Below are positions 37,310 through 46,523 of a stretch of 64,000 nt of DNA, one piece after another. The stretch's first letter is position 1; each line of letters begins with the position of its first letter. Below the pieces are notes generated by a model. That model was given only the letters and a program-made list of their open reading frames with translations. It did not search any database and was not told the DNA's origin. Location: positions 1 through 64,000 of the forward strand of contig NZ_JAHZSS010000024.1 of the NCBI RefSeq assembly GCF_019457915.1, in the 5' to 3' direction. Origin of the DNA: Neiella holothuriorum (GTDB lineage Bacteria > Pseudomonadota > Gammaproteobacteria > Enterobacterales > Neiellaceae). The translations under genes and the position numbers were made by a program.

Positions 37310-39487
37310 ATGACACACCTAAGCCAACAACTCAAAACCAAGCACTTGGTGCTTGCTGTAACCGCAGCGTTAAGCCTGCCCGTTCAAGCTGATCAACAAC
37401 AAACCGCCGAGCACATTGTGGTGCACTCTGACTTCCGTGGTAGTGCGATTGAGCAATTGCCGGGCAGCATTAGTGTGATTGATGCGATGCAATTGGAAGA
37501 TGAAGGCGCCAACCATTTTGAAGATGTACTGAATAGCATCGCTAACCTCAACTGGGCTGGTGGTACTTCTCGACCTCGTTATTTCCAAATACGTGGTGTT
37601 GGTGAGCAGGCCGAATATCAAGGCGCGCCTAACTCGTCGGTTGGCTTTATTGTTGATGACATCGATTTGTCGGGCTTGGGTATGACAGCCAGCATGTTCG
37701 ATGTTGAGCAGGTGGAAGTCCTACGCGGCCCTCAAGGCACCAAGTACGGAGCCAATGCGTTGGCCGGTCTTATCTACATTAAAACGAAAGACCCAACGGA
37801 TGTGGCCGAACATGGCATGAAGTTGTCAGTTGGAGACGATGACTTACGTGAATTTGCCGGCTATAGCTCAGGCGCGATTAACGACAGTGGTTCGCTACAG
37901 TACCGTGTGGCGGTGCAGCAGCAACAGCAAAACGGCTATCGTGATAACAAATACCTTGGCAAAGACGACACCAACGAACGCGACGAATTAACGGCGCGCG
38001 CTAAATTTCGTTGGCTAACCAATGAAAACACCACGATTGACCTGACTGTGTTGCGAGCCGATTTTGACAACGGCTACGACGCTTGGACACTCGACAATAA
38101 TGGCTTTGACACCTTGTCTGATAAGCCGGGTGAAGATTCTCAAACGACCAATGCCGCTTCCCTGAAAATGACGTTCCGCCATGCGACGTCCTTTGATGTC
38201 ACCAGCATTACCAGTTATGCCGATAGTGATCATCGCCATGCATATGATGGTGATTGGGCTAATCCTGACTATTGGGCTAGCAAAGAGTGCGCAATTTACG
38301 ATGATGCTTGGAATGTCGTTGATTCCGAGCCTTGTATCTATGATTACTGGTGGGACAAAAAAGGTAATCGTGAAACTTGGACTCAAGAAGTGCGGTTAAG
38401 CTCGACTGAGCAAGGTCGAATTTTTAACGACAGCAGCCACTGGCTGGTGGGCATGTATGCAATGAACCTCGATGAGTCGAACGATTTGACTGTGGATCAG
38501 GCCTACAACGGTTATGGGGCTTGGCGAGAATTGTTTGATTCTGAATATGAAGCCACAAACTTAGCCTTATTCGGCCAGCTCGACAGTGAACTTAGCGATG
38601 GCTACAGCTTGTCGGTTGGGGCACGAATTGAATACCGTGACGCGGACTACAGTGATTCGGCGGGCGAAGACTTTGATCCGTCAGAAACCATGTGGGGCGG
38701 TCACATTGCCTTGCACAAGGCGTTCAATGCTGAGCACCAAGGCTACCTCAAAGCGGCTCGCGGTTATAAAGCGGGTGGCTTTAATATGGCCTTGCCTGAC
38801 GATCTTGCTGAAGAAAAAGAGTTCGACAAAGAAACCCTCTACAACTACGAAATTGGCTTAAAAAGCTTGTTATTAAATAATGCGCTGATCAGCAACGTGG
38901 CGGTGTTTTACATGGATCGCCAAGATCAGCAAGTAGAAGGTTCGCGACAAGAAGTTGGCTCAGGTGATTTCTGGCTATTTACCACCAATGCCACCAGCTC
39001 GACCAGTTATGGTTTGGAGTGGGACCTCAACTGGCAAGCAACGGATGAACTCATCGTTTATGGTAGCTTAGGCTTGCTTGATGCTGAGTATGATGACTAT
39101 GAATACCAAGCAGATGAAGATGAAACCATTGATCTCAGTGGCCGCGACTTGGCTCATGCACCAAGTACCACGTACAGTTTAGGGGCAACCTATTTGCTAC
39201 CGCAGGGCTGGTTCATTAACGCCAATGCCAATGGTAAAGGCGAGTTTTATTATTCTGACTCCCATAATTCAAAAAGCGATGACTACATCCTATTTAACGC
39301 GCGCGCGGGTTATGAAACGGAGCACTGGAGCGTAGCCATTTGGGGGCGTAACCTGACGGATGAAGAATACGGCGTACGAGGCTTTTACTTTGGAAATGAG
39401 CCTGATCAGGACTGGGCCGCTAAACAATACATCCGCTACGGCGATCCGCGTCAAATTGGTTTGACGTTAACCGTAGATCTGGACTAG
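37310..39487 (+). CDS. TonB-dependent receptor, probably for thiamine or its derivatives
   Basis: A 725-residue outer-membrane receptor. A signal peptide (to about VQADQ) is followed by a TonB-box-like EHIVVHS and a plug domain (about 45-160) with SRPRYFQIRGVG and VEVLRGPQGTKYGANAL. A 22-strand-type barrel ends in GLTLTVDLD. The TPP riboswitch directly upstream and the following thiamine-binding, permease and kinase genes identify the likely substrate; the protein sequence alone would not. First gene of the operon. Confidence 0.92.
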   Translation: MTHLSQQLKTKHLVLAVTAALSLPVQADQQQTAEHIVVHSDFRGSAIEQLPGSISVIDAMQLEDEGANHFEDVLNSIANLNWAGGTSRPRYFQIRGVGEQAEYQGAPNSSVGFIVDDIDLSGLGMTASMFDVEQVEVLRGPQGTKYGANALAGLIYIKTKDPTDVAEHGMKLSVGDDDLREFAGYSSGAINDSGSLQYRVAVQQQQQNGYRDNKYLGKDDTNERDELTARAKFRWLTNENTTIDLTVLRADFDNGYDAWTLDNNGFDTLSDKPGEDSQTTNAASLKMTFRHATSFDVTSITSYADSDHRHAYDGDWANPDYWASKECAIYDDAWNVVDSEPCIYDYWWDKKGNRETWTQEVRLSSTEQGRIFNDSSHWLVGMYAMNLDESNDLTVDQAYNGYGAWRELFDSEYEATNLALFGQLDSELSDGYSLSVGARIEYRDADYSDSAGEDFDPSETMWGGHIALHKAFNAEHQGYLKAARGYKAGGFNMALPDDLAEEKEFDKETLYNYEIGLKSLLLNNALISNVAVFYMDRQDQQVEGSRQEVGSGDFWLFTTNATSSTSYGLEWDLNWQATDELIVYGSLGLLDAEYDDYEYQADEDETIDLSGRDLAHAPSTTYSLGATYLLPQGWFINANANGKGEFYYSDSHNSKSDDYILFNARAGYETEHWSVAIWGRNLTDEEYGVRGFYFGNEPDQDWAAKQYIRYGDPRQIGLTLTVDLD

Positions 39488-39496
39488 GAGTTGGGT

Positions 39497-39775
39497 ATGT
39501 TAACCGTTGATATTTCAATGTACCCGCTGAAGGATGACTACCTTACGCCGATCAGCTGGTTTATTGAACGGCTTGCCAGTTATCCCAACATCAAACGCAC
39601 CACCAATGCCTTGGCGACACAAATTTGTGGCCCACATGATGATGTGATGGCGATGCTCAGCACAGAGATGAAGGCGGCGCATGAAGCGTTTGGTCAAGCC
39701 GTGTTTGTGTGTAAGTTCTTGCCGGGCGAGCGGGAATTGGATTACCAAGACAACTTTGGTAAGTCTGACCGCTAA
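39497..39775 (+). CDS. Thiamine-binding protein, MTH1187/YkoF-like
   Basis: A 92-residue protein resembling the MTH1187/YkoF thiamine-binding fold, a small ferredoxin-like alpha/beta domain (LTVDISMYPLKDDY, then IERLASYPNIKRTTNALATQ). AGGAG lies 6 bases before the ATG at 39497. It begins ten bases after the receptor stop, and its stop overlaps the permease start (TAATG). Its position in a TPP-regulated operon supports a role in thiamine capture or transfer. Confidence 0.8.
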   Translation: MLTVDISMYPLKDDYLTPISWFIERLASYPNIKRTTNALATQICGPHDDVMAMLSTEMKAAHEAFGQAVFVCKFLPGERELDYQDNFGKSDR

Positions 39776-40416
39776 TGGCCGATACGATTAGCACTGTTAT
39801 TGGCGAATTATCGGCAATGACCGGATGGGAAGCGGTGGCGGTTGTACTTGCCATCGCTTATCTGTTGTTTGCCATGAGGGCGAGCCTTTGGTGCTGGCCG
39901 GCCGCATTCTTCAGTACGCTGATTTACACCATCTTGTTTTGGCATGTGTCATTGTTGATGGAGTCGGCGCTCAACGTGTTTTATATGGTGATGGCGCTAT
40001 ATGGCTATTGGCAATGGCGTTGGGGCGGCGGCCCACAGCAGCAAGGAGTTGCTGTTCATCGTTGGCCATGGCGACGACATGGACTGGTCATTGGGTTAAC
40101 TGCAGTAACTGCCGTTACCGCGGGCTATCTGATGGCAAATTACACCCATGCGGCGCTGCCTTATCTAGACGCTGCAACCACCTGCTTTGCGATTGTCGCT
40201 ACCTTCATGTTGGCATTTAAAGTGTTGGAAAATTGGTTGTATTGGGTCGTGATCGATATTGCTTCGATTTATCTCTACATAGAAAAAGGCTTCGTGCTCA
40301 CCAGCGTGCTGTTTGTTGGCTACGTGGTGCTAGCCGCTGTTAGTTATTGGTTATGGCGTAGCCGGTTACTAAAGCCTGTTGACGAGACGTCATTGTATGC
40401 CGAACAAGGAGCTTAA
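39775..40416 (+). CDS. pnuT: PnuC-family permease, probable thiamine transporter (PnuT)
   Basis: A 213-residue inner-membrane protein of the PnuC family. About seven helices carry the family pattern LCWPAAFFSTLIYTILFW-like (residues about 38-60), MVMALYGYWQW and the C-terminal VVIDIASIYLYIEKGF with the conserved Trp and Asn/Asp positions. PnuC proteins transport nicotinamide riboside, but members in TPP-riboswitch operons are assigned to thiamine (PnuT). Start overlaps the previous stop by one base. Confidence 0.88.
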   Translation: MADTISTVIGELSAMTGWEAVAVVLAIAYLLFAMRASLWCWPAAFFSTLIYTILFWHVSLLMESALNVFYMVMALYGYWQWRWGGGPQQQGVAVHRWPWRRHGLVIGLTAVTAVTAGYLMANYTHAALPYLDAATTCFAIVATFMLAFKVLENWLYWVVIDIASIYLYIEKGFVLTSVLFVGYVVLAAVSYWLWRSRLLKPVDETSLYAEQGA

Positions 40417-41287
40417 GCCGCCTTTGAGTCGCCAACAATTAACCGCTGATATCAGCCAACCATTGACGCCGGCGCAGTGTGCGGCGGCGGCGGGGCTAGC
40501 AGGCCCTATCCAATGGTCAGCCATCGAAACGGGCTTAAGCCACGACAGCTTTCATGTCCGTGATGCAGCTGGCACCAGTTATTTTTTGCGAATTTATCAG
40601 GCAGCGCGCAAGCCTTGGCTTAATCGACCGCATGAATTGAAGGTGCAAGCTGAGGCGAGTCAGCAGGGACTTACTCCTAAACTCACCTATCTTGATGATC
40701 AGCAACGTTTCTTTTTTAGCGAGTATGTTGAGGACGATACCTCTGCCAGCCTTACACTTGCGCAGTTAACCTCGTTAATTGAACGAGTGGGTGATTTGCC
40801 CGTGCACTTTGCCATGAAGCAAGCGGACCGATTGACCCATTACATTCATCAAGCCGAGCGGCAATTCTCAGCTACTCTGGGGCCAAAATCTGACGAATGG
40901 CAGCGGGTGGTGGCAATTGGCAAACAAGCGGTCAGCGAACTTGATAACCAATGCTGGCCGCAAGTGCCGTCTTTTTTAGATTGGCATCGAGGAAACTTAT
41001 TGCTGACCAAGCAAACAGCTTACTTAGTGGATTTTGAATACTTAGTGTTAAGTGAGTTGCCGCTCGAACTGGCGAGTTTGAAGCTGAGTGAACTCTTGCC
41101 TTCCGCCGATTGGCCGGCGTTAAAAAGTGCTGCTGAACAACAATACGGGGCCACAGTACCCGATGAAACGATCTCGATTGCCGAGCGCTTGTATTGGGCC
41201 ATGTGCTATTGCTGGTATTGGGCGGTGTCGCCAGAAACGGCTGCCGAACCAACCCTAAGGGTGGTACGGCAGTTAACGGAAGATTAA
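40397..41287 (+). CDS. Aminoglycoside-phosphotransferase-fold kinase, probable thiamine kinase
   Basis: A 296-residue kinase-like protein with the choline/aminoglycoside phosphotransferase fold. SHDSFHVRDAAGTSYFLRIY forms the N-lobe strand pair; FLDWHRGNLLL is the catalytic loop (a variant of HxDxxxxN with WHRGN) and VDFEY the metal-binding motif. As last gene of the TPP-regulated operon it probably phosphorylates imported thiamine. The ATG at 40397 overlaps the permease by 20 bases; an ATG at 40379 is also in frame. Confidence 0.82.
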   Translation: MPNKELKPPLSRQQLTADISQPLTPAQCAAAAGLAGPIQWSAIETGLSHDSFHVRDAAGTSYFLRIYQAARKPWLNRPHELKVQAEASQQGLTPKLTYLDDQQRFFFSEYVEDDTSASLTLAQLTSLIERVGDLPVHFAMKQADRLTHYIHQAERQFSATLGPKSDEWQRVVAIGKQAVSELDNQCWPQVPSFLDWHRGNLLLTKQTAYLVDFEYLVLSELPLELASLKLSELLPSADWPALKSAAEQQYGATVPDETISIAERLYWAMCYCWYWAVSPETAAEPTLRVVRQLTED

Positions 41288-42073
41288 TTACAAGCCTTGG
41301 AACGGTGCTCGTAATTGGAAGTCGAGCAAGGTGCCGTTCGGAATTTCCACGTCATTGCCGCGCGTCAGAATGGATGCGCCTAAACCGACTTTAGCACCGG
41401 TTTTAGCGCCGCTACTGCCATCAATCAAGCCTCCAATCGCAGCTGTACGAGCGGTACGACCGAGCGTCTTACCTGTTTCATTTTGCCCCGAGCTTGCATT
41501 TAGGGTGTTAGTGACCACCGCCTTCATCTGATTATTAATCATGATTTCAGTGATCTCTAAGCTCATGCCTGCGGTGCCTGTCATGCGACCAGAGCTCTGC
41601 GAGCTGGTGATCCGGCCATATACTTGGGTGCCACGCGGTGCAATGACGGACCCGTTGGCTGCCACCATGTCCGCCTCAAGTACGCCGGTGAAGCGTTGGC
41701 CCTGACCATTACCGCGAGTCGAGAGCTTCTGAGTGGTGCGAACGGTAAAGGGGGTACCTGCGTTGACCACTGCGGGTTGTGAACTGGCTTGCGGTGCCGC
41801 TGCTTGAGGGGCTGGAGCTGCCGCTTGAGGGGCCGGAGCCGCTGCTTGAGGAGCAGGCGCTGAGCCGCCCGTTAAATCAATATTGGCAACTTGTGCTTTA
41901 GGCAAAGTAACTTCAATGCCGCCGCTGTTCACAATCAGGTTATCGCCTTGCTGAGACACGACCTCACCTTCAATAACGCGACCGTCTTTTAACGTGATGG
42001 ATGCGCTTGTTGCGCTGAAGGAGATAAACGCAATTGCGCCTGCCAATACCAAATTCCGTGCCTTAGTTAACAT
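41288..42073 (-). CDS. Periplasmic protein with an SH3-like N-terminal part and Ala/Pro/Gln repeat linker
   Basis: A 261-residue exported protein. After a signal peptide (to about SATSAS) comes a small beta segment (ITLKDGRVIEGEVVSQQGD), then a linker of APAPQAA repeats encoded by three 21-base DNA repeats. A C-terminal domain (FTVRTTQKLS, RGTQVYGRITSS) resembles, loosely, TrbI/VirB10-like or DUF3472-type beta folds. The ATG at 42073 is chosen because GGAG precedes it. No firm family. Convergent with the thiamine operon, stop codons adjacent. Confidence 0.7.
   Translation of the reverse strand: MLTKARNLVLAGAIAFISFSATSASITLKDGRVIEGEVVSQQGDNLIVNSGGIEVTLPKAQVANIDLTGGSAPAPQAAAPAPQAAAPAPQAAAPQASSQPAVVNAGTPFTVRTTQKLSTRGNGQGQRFTGVLEADMVAANGSVIAPRGTQVYGRITSSQSSGRMTGTAGMSLEITEIMINNQMKAVVTNTLNASSGQNETGKTLGRTARTAAIGGLIDGSSGAKTGAKVGLGASILTRGNDVEIPNGTLLDFQLRAPFQGL
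41796..41858. repeat. Three 21-base direct repeats within the periplasmic protein gene
   Basis: Three near-identical 21-base units (starting GCCGCTGCTTGAGG, GCTGCCGCTTGAGG, GCCGCTGCTTGAGG) encode the APAPQAA linker. Whole-codon length means copy-number change would keep the frame. Confidence 0.85.
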
Positions 42074-42319
42074 GTTGTGCTCCATGGTGGTAACAAACTG
42101 ATAGCCAGAGCTTAGACGGGGTTTAATCTTTGTTCAATCTGATTAACCGATTGATTCAGCGACAGTTCAGTTTACGACTCATCAGATCTTCAGGTGTTTA
42201 TATTGGCTTTGGTGGCTGTCAGCAGGAGCCAGATTCCATCCGCTTAGCTCTCGGTCAGAGTGCTGGCGCATTCGCCCTTTTTTGGAAAGGCAGAGCCGCA
42301 GGTTACTGCTGTGTTTGGT

Positions 42320-43666
42320 TTATTGCATGCTGCATCGATACCTAAACCGGCTGCGATAAAACCAACTTTTCGTGGTCATGATTAACTCAAAGTCATTGGG
42401 CAGTACGTCACTGTTAATCGGTAGCGACTCCCTAAACTTTGTTAATTGGTATTTGGGCTTCACCTTTACACCCGCAACTCTTAACAGGGTTTGCCACCAA
42501 TGAATATGTCGGCGGCTAAATATGCGTTGAATTTGCCTCGATTGGCCCAAGTAGCTGATGGATGCGTCGCGAGAGCTGGCGACCCAGCCATCGGCACATA
42601 AGTAGTAACTTTGTTGCAGTTTAACTAGGGTCACTTTTTCAATGGCATGGTAACTCGACGGCCATAGTTTTTTTACGAATTTAGGCCCCAGTCGTGCCAT
42701 TAGCTTTTGTAGCCATTGCCGTGATTGTGCATGCGTGATTAATATTTTGACCGTGTTAAACGCATTTGCATGGGGGAAAACGGTCACGATATCCGAGCAA
42801 ATAGGCAACGGTTTAGTATTGGATACGGTAAAACGGTCGGATACCGGCCCATAGGTGGTGTTAATGAACCGCAGCTCGTTCAGGTGAAGGCTGTCGGCGA
42901 GTTGCTGAGCAAGTATCAACTCCTCATCACTGTCGTTGTGAGCAAATAACACATACTTCCAAATGATTTTGGCGTGCGGGAACAGTGCCCGTGCATCGCG
43001 GAAAAACTCAATGCAAGTACTGAGATCTCCGTTCACTCTGTATTGCTGATACGATGCTTGCGTAGCACCATCGGCTGCCACAATAATTTCGTCGAGCCGG
43101 CAATCAGTTAGCTCTTTATCAACCTCAAAATTACCATTCGTCACCAAACACACTTGCGATGCTGGAAAAATTTCGTTGATTAAACGGATTAAATGACTTG
43201 GCTCCGGGTGATTTAATGGCTCGCCTTGACCACACAACTCAAACCGCTCAACCGAGTAACCTCCCTCGTTGAGTTTTATCAAAAAGCGCTTTAGTGATGC
43301 CGAGGACATGATTAAGGGTTTTCTACCAGCCTTTATTTGCTCGGATCGGGAACAAGCGGGGCAACGTAAACTGCACAGCAAACTCAGTTCTAATTGAATT
43401 TTGGTAATTACTTTTCGCGAAATAGAGTCTTCTATCACCCCAGAACGATAAAACGCACACTGTTCGCACACGCCCGGCCATGGTGCCAAGTTTGATTGGT
43501 AACGTTGTCGAATCGTCTGATAGTTCGGGTGAGTAAATAGTGCGTCAGCAGAACAATTGTCGAGCTGATTGATGGAGCCGAGCAAAATCCGTTCACCGTA
43601 ATCATCGTCACAGCGAATGTCACCATTCGACTTCACGTATAGATTTTTAAGAATATTACATTGCAT
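42320..43666 (-). CDS. Radical SAM protein with extra cysteine motifs, substrate unknown
   Basis: A 448-residue enzyme with the radical SAM cluster motif CSLRCPAC (about residue 98-105). FELCGQGEPLNHPE follows (the GGEP-like SAM-binding motif), then CLVTNGN. Before the SAM domain an N-terminal segment holds MQCNILKNLYV, IRCDDDYGE and CEQCAFY, a pattern similar to SPASM-like or twitch domains but placed at the N terminus. The C-terminal third is basic. The start at 43666 is favoured by this N-terminal cysteine motif. No partner gene for a known cofactor or peptide pathway is adjacent except a divergent small secreted protein. Base composition is slightly more AT-rich than neighbours. Confidence 0.8.
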   Translation of the reverse strand: MQCNILKNLYVKSNGDIRCDDDYGERILLGSINQLDNCSADALFTHPNYQTIRQRYQSNLAPWPGVCEQCAFYRSGVIEDSISRKVITKIQLELSLLCSLRCPACSRSEQIKAGRKPLIMSSASLKRFLIKLNEGGYSVERFELCGQGEPLNHPEPSHLIRLINEIFPASQVCLVTNGNFEVDKELTDCRLDEIIVAADGATQASYQQYRVNGDLSTCIEFFRDARALFPHAKIIWKYVLFAHNDSDEELILAQQLADSLHLNELRFINTTYGPVSDRFTVSNTKPLPICSDIVTVFPHANAFNTVKILITHAQSRQWLQKLMARLGPKFVKKLWPSSYHAIEKVTLVKLQQSYYLCADGWVASSRDASISYLGQSRQIQRIFSRRHIHWWQTLLRVAGVKVKPKYQLTKFRESLPINSDVLPNDFELIMTTKSWFYRSRFRYRCSMQ

Positions 43667-43980
43667 GGAAATCCGTTTCCTAATGACTGAATCGATCATT
43701 ACGCCACAGCAGGTGACACCGTTTGCGTGCTACGGGCAATGAGCGCACACCAATCAACGAGAGCATGGCTATTGACCGACCAAAGACTAAATAATACACA
43801 CTCTTGGCTTGGAGTAGCCTGATTTTAAAGCAACGTATTAATAGAACTGAAACTCTATTTCTCTCGTCATCAATTGTGAATAAAGTGTGATTTGTGTCAC
43901 ATAAAGTTGTAGGCCTATAGTTTGTGTGGTTAAATGAGGCCGAATCAATTTTAGGAAGTAGTTCGCTTAAGGATGTAGCT
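43667..43980. other. Divergent region between the radical SAM and secreted-protein genes
   Basis: About 310 bases with a CRP-like site (43886-43901) and a possible -10 TATAGT (43916-43921) on the plus strand. No gene is visible. Confidence 0.6.
43886..43901. promoter_or_regulatory. CRP-type cAMP receptor binding site
   Basis: TGTGA, six bases, TCACA: both half-sites match the CRP core perfectly. It is about 80 bases upstream of the small secreted-protein start and just upstream of a possible -10 TATAGT, a position compatible with activation of that gene. Control of the divergent radical SAM gene is also possible. Confidence 0.75.
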
Positions 43981-44262
43981 ATGAGTTTGAAAAGTATTGG
44001 TATTTTAACTGCTGTGGTGATGATCGCGGTGCCCGCTATGGCAACCTCGTTTAAGATCTCATCCGTTGCTCAAGTGACAACACAAGCAAATGCGACGCAG
44101 CCGTTGCAGGGATACCGCGCTCACAGCGTTGATCCGCTATTGGAGTTTAAGCCTTATCTACCAACGAACGAAGATCTCGCGCCGAGCATCACCTCTTCTG
44201 CCACCAACAAGATCGATAGCCGGACGCAACTGTTCTATTCACGGATGACTGAACAACTTTAA
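43981..44262 (+). CDS. Small secreted protein of unknown function
   Basis: A 93-residue protein with a clear signal peptide (LKSIGILTAVVMIAVPAMA) and a mature part of about 70 residues without cysteine, rich in Ser, Thr, Gln and Pro. AAGGA lies 7 bases before the ATG at 43981; the longer frame starting at 43924 would mask the signal. Preceded by the CRP-like site. I do not recognise it. Could be a periplasmic or surface peptide; a link to the divergent radical SAM enzyme is only positional. Confidence 0.72.
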   Translation: MSLKSIGILTAVVMIAVPAMATSFKISSVAQVTTQANATQPLQGYRAHSVDPLLEFKPYLPTNEDLAPSITSSATNKIDSRTQLFYSRMTEQL

Positions 44263-44366
44263 AGCTTGCTGCACAAGAACTCACTAGCCACACATACAAG
44301 ACTAACGGTATGAGTGGCTATGAACGGTATTAATGAGATGATCGGTGCCGGTTTAACTATTGGCCG

Positions 44367-45023
44367 CTACAGGGTTGTGATGACGTCTTGTAAATCTAAG
44401 CGGGCCTTTGGCAAGCCATGATTGTAGTCTTCAGTAGGCAAATGATAGCCCATTGCCAACGCAACCTCACAAACGTGACCATCTAATTCTTGTTTGAACT
44501 CGTCGCCAATCAGTGCTGAATCAACACCTTCCATCGGCGTCGAATCAATACCGAGACGTGCCAACGTGTGCAGTAAATTACCAAGTGCAATGTACATTTG
44601 AGCTTTGGTCCAACTGCCATTAAAGCCGGTTTCATCGGTATTCGATTCAGCAAAGGCGTACGCGCCCATCATTGAGTCATACATGTCTTTTGGCAGATGC
44701 CCCGATTCAACTTCTGCATCGACACGTTTGGCGTATTTTTCTTTCGTAAATGCCGGATCGTAAGCAAAAAGAATGGTGTGAGATGCTTCTTTTGCATGGG
44801 GCTGGTTGAATTGATACATGTTGGCAAAGGTGTTGTGAAAACGCTGCTTGGCTGTATCTGACTCAATGACAATGAATTTCCACGGCTGTGAATTAATAGA
44901 AGATGCCGACATGCGCAGCGCTTCCTTAATGACATTGATATCTTCGGCAGAAATACGTTTGCTGGCATCGTACTTTTTGGCGGTATAGCGCGTATTCAAA
45001 TCACGGATGATCGGGTGAGTCAT
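44367..45023 (-). CDS. NAD(P)H nitroreductase family flavoprotein (NfsB-like)
   Basis: A 218-residue FMN-dependent nitroreductase. Family motifs: TRYTAKKYDASKRIS at the N terminus, RMSASSINSQPWKFIV (FMN phosphate and ring contacts), ALGNLLHTLARLGIDSTPMEG in the middle and EVALAMGYHLPTEDYN near the C terminus. It reduces nitroaromatics, quinones or related electrophiles in this family; the natural substrate is unknown. Single gene. Confidence 0.92.
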   Translation of the reverse strand: MTHPIIRDLNTRYTAKKYDASKRISAEDINVIKEALRMSASSINSQPWKFIVIESDTAKQRFHNTFANMYQFNQPHAKEASHTILFAYDPAFTKEKYAKRVDAEVESGHLPKDMYDSMMGAYAFAESNTDETGFNGSWTKAQMYIALGNLLHTLARLGIDSTPMEGVDSALIGDEFKQELDGHVCEVALAMGYHLPTEDYNHGLPKARLDLQDVITTL

Positions 45024-45232
45024 AGCGAGTCCTTAGGTCTAAATTGCGGCATGGCGACGTTGTTTGAGAAGGCTCCGGTTGCTCTGACGTTAGAGAAACA
45101 CGATTACCGATTGCGAAACAAGGTCGACTGAATAAAGTGCTTAGCAATTTAGTTGCTAATGCGGAGGGCGGCAATGGCGAACAAAAGAGAAATACTTTTT
45201 AGATTTCATTGAAAATGCTGTTTTTAATGGGG

Positions 45233-45679
45233 TTATGGGCTTTTCGAGCGTAAGAATTTCCCCGTGGCTTTCGCCAAGCACTGCTTATTTCGCCAAAGTT
45301 TTGCTTCCAGCTGATAAACGCCCCGTTTGGTGGTGAGCAACTGCGCTTCAATCTCAACGTGTTCGTTAAGCGGAACCGGCGCCATGAATCGCACATTTAA
45401 ATCGGCCGTTAGCGCGGCAATGCCCGCGGTGAACAAACAATGTGTCATGGCTGCATCGAGTAGGGTGCAGGTGATCCCACCATGCAGTCGTTGCGGGTAA
45501 CCTTGAAACAAATCATGAGTAAAAAAACGCGCGACTACCTTATTCGAAACCTCTGGATTCGAAGCCACTGAGTCAAACGTTAAACCAAGGCCGCTCGGAA
45601 GGTCGCTGCAGGCAAAACAATGGGGATGGACGTCAGCCGCCGCGATGGCTGGTACCGGTGAACGATGAGGCAAAGACAC
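45233..45679 (-). CDS. PaaI-family hotdog-fold thioesterase
   Basis: A 148-residue hotdog-fold protein of the PaaI/YbaW-like acyl-CoA thioesterase group. HCFACSDLPSGLGLTF at the N terminus is the typical CFACG-like motif, and LHGGITCTLLDAAMTHCLF carries the HGG-xx-LxD active-site helix. DLNVRFMAPVPLNEHVEIEA forms the central strand. The acyl-CoA substrate is not predictable. Single gene. Confidence 0.88.
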   Translation of the reverse strand: MSLPHRSPVPAIAAADVHPHCFACSDLPSGLGLTFDSVASNPEVSNKVVARFFTHDLFQGYPQRLHGGITCTLLDAAMTHCLFTAGIAALTADLNVRFMAPVPLNEHVEIEAQLLTTKRGVYQLEAKLWRNKQCLAKATGKFLRSKSP

Positions 45680-45956
45680 AGTAAATTCCTTGTTGTTGTC
45701 GAATAGAGCTCAAGCGGTACAAAAGCGGTTTTTTAAAACTGCTAGCGTCGGGTTGGGCTTGAGCACTAAGCATCGATATCGATGATCGAATAAAGGGAGG
45801 CACCACAGGCCGCTGAATAGCCACATCAGCCACGTGGTTTGGTGGCACACCGTGTTGCCTTTGCCGAGTCAGATGAAGCTAGGTGGTCAGGATGGCGACC
45901 ATCAGGAAAAATTTTCGGCTAGCAATGCCCCGCGGTACTCATTCGTTACTACTGGA

Positions 45957-46451
45957 TTAATGGCAGCAACGGCGCTGATGGCCACCATGAGATGACGATT
46001 GTTGTTGGCTGTTGCAGCATTTTCCGTGGGTATGATGAGTCGCATCGGACGCTTGATGTTGCTCGCAACATTGACCACCCTCAGCCTGTTTATTGCGGTT
46101 GTTGATGGATGGCGAGCCTTGCGTTGCATCGGTCAGTGCCACTAAGTGCTTTGGTGGAATGTTTGGTATGTGGTGGTGGGAATGGCGTCCGCGCTTCATT
46201 TGAAAAACATTCAGCGAGTGATTGAGTAAGCGAGCGAGCATCTTTTCGCCAATATGGCGGACTAATACGCGCTCCGCCTTTTGCGCCACCATCACATTCA
46301 ACATGGCAGCTTTGCCGGCACAGCTTTTATCTAATGCTGGGTTGGGCTCTCGGTGTATTTCGTTACCTCGCTCGTCGAAGAATGCGAGGCTAAGTGCTTT
46401 GCTAAAGTGTTGTGCAATGTCTTGGTTATTCATTGGGATAGCGGTAATCAT
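45957..46451 (-). CDS. NifX/NifB-like (Fe-Mo cofactor binding) protein with Cys/His-rich tail
   Basis: A 164-residue protein. The first 100 residues match the dinitrogenase iron-molybdenum cofactor biosynthesis fold (TAIPMNNQDIAQHFSKALSL, DKSCAGKAAMLNVMVAQ, RVLVRHIGEKMLARLL), although no nitrogenase gene is in the window. The tail (about 100-164) is rich in His, Gln and Cys (GKCCNSQQQ, HQRRCCH) and could bind metal. The gene lies 72 bases downstream of a DUF134 regulator and is probably co-transcribed with it. Confidence 0.82.
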   Translation of the reverse strand: MITAIPMNNQDIAQHFSKALSLAFFDERGNEIHREPNPALDKSCAGKAAMLNVMVAQKAERVLVRHIGEKMLARLLNHSLNVFQMKRGRHSHHHIPNIPPKHLVALTDATQGSPSINNRNKQAEGGQCCEQHQASDATHHTHGKCCNSQQQSSSHGGHQRRCCH

Positions 46452-46523
46452 GAATCTATTCCTTTCAACAGTGAATGAATTAACTCCGCCTTGCCGATCC
46501 CCTGCAACAACCAGCGCTAGCGA

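Noticed and set aside
45633-46129. Minus-strand frames of 71 and 75 codons around the thioesterase and the NifX-like gene
   Set aside because: No ribosome-binding sites and no recognisable motifs; the second overlaps the NifX-like gene in another frame.
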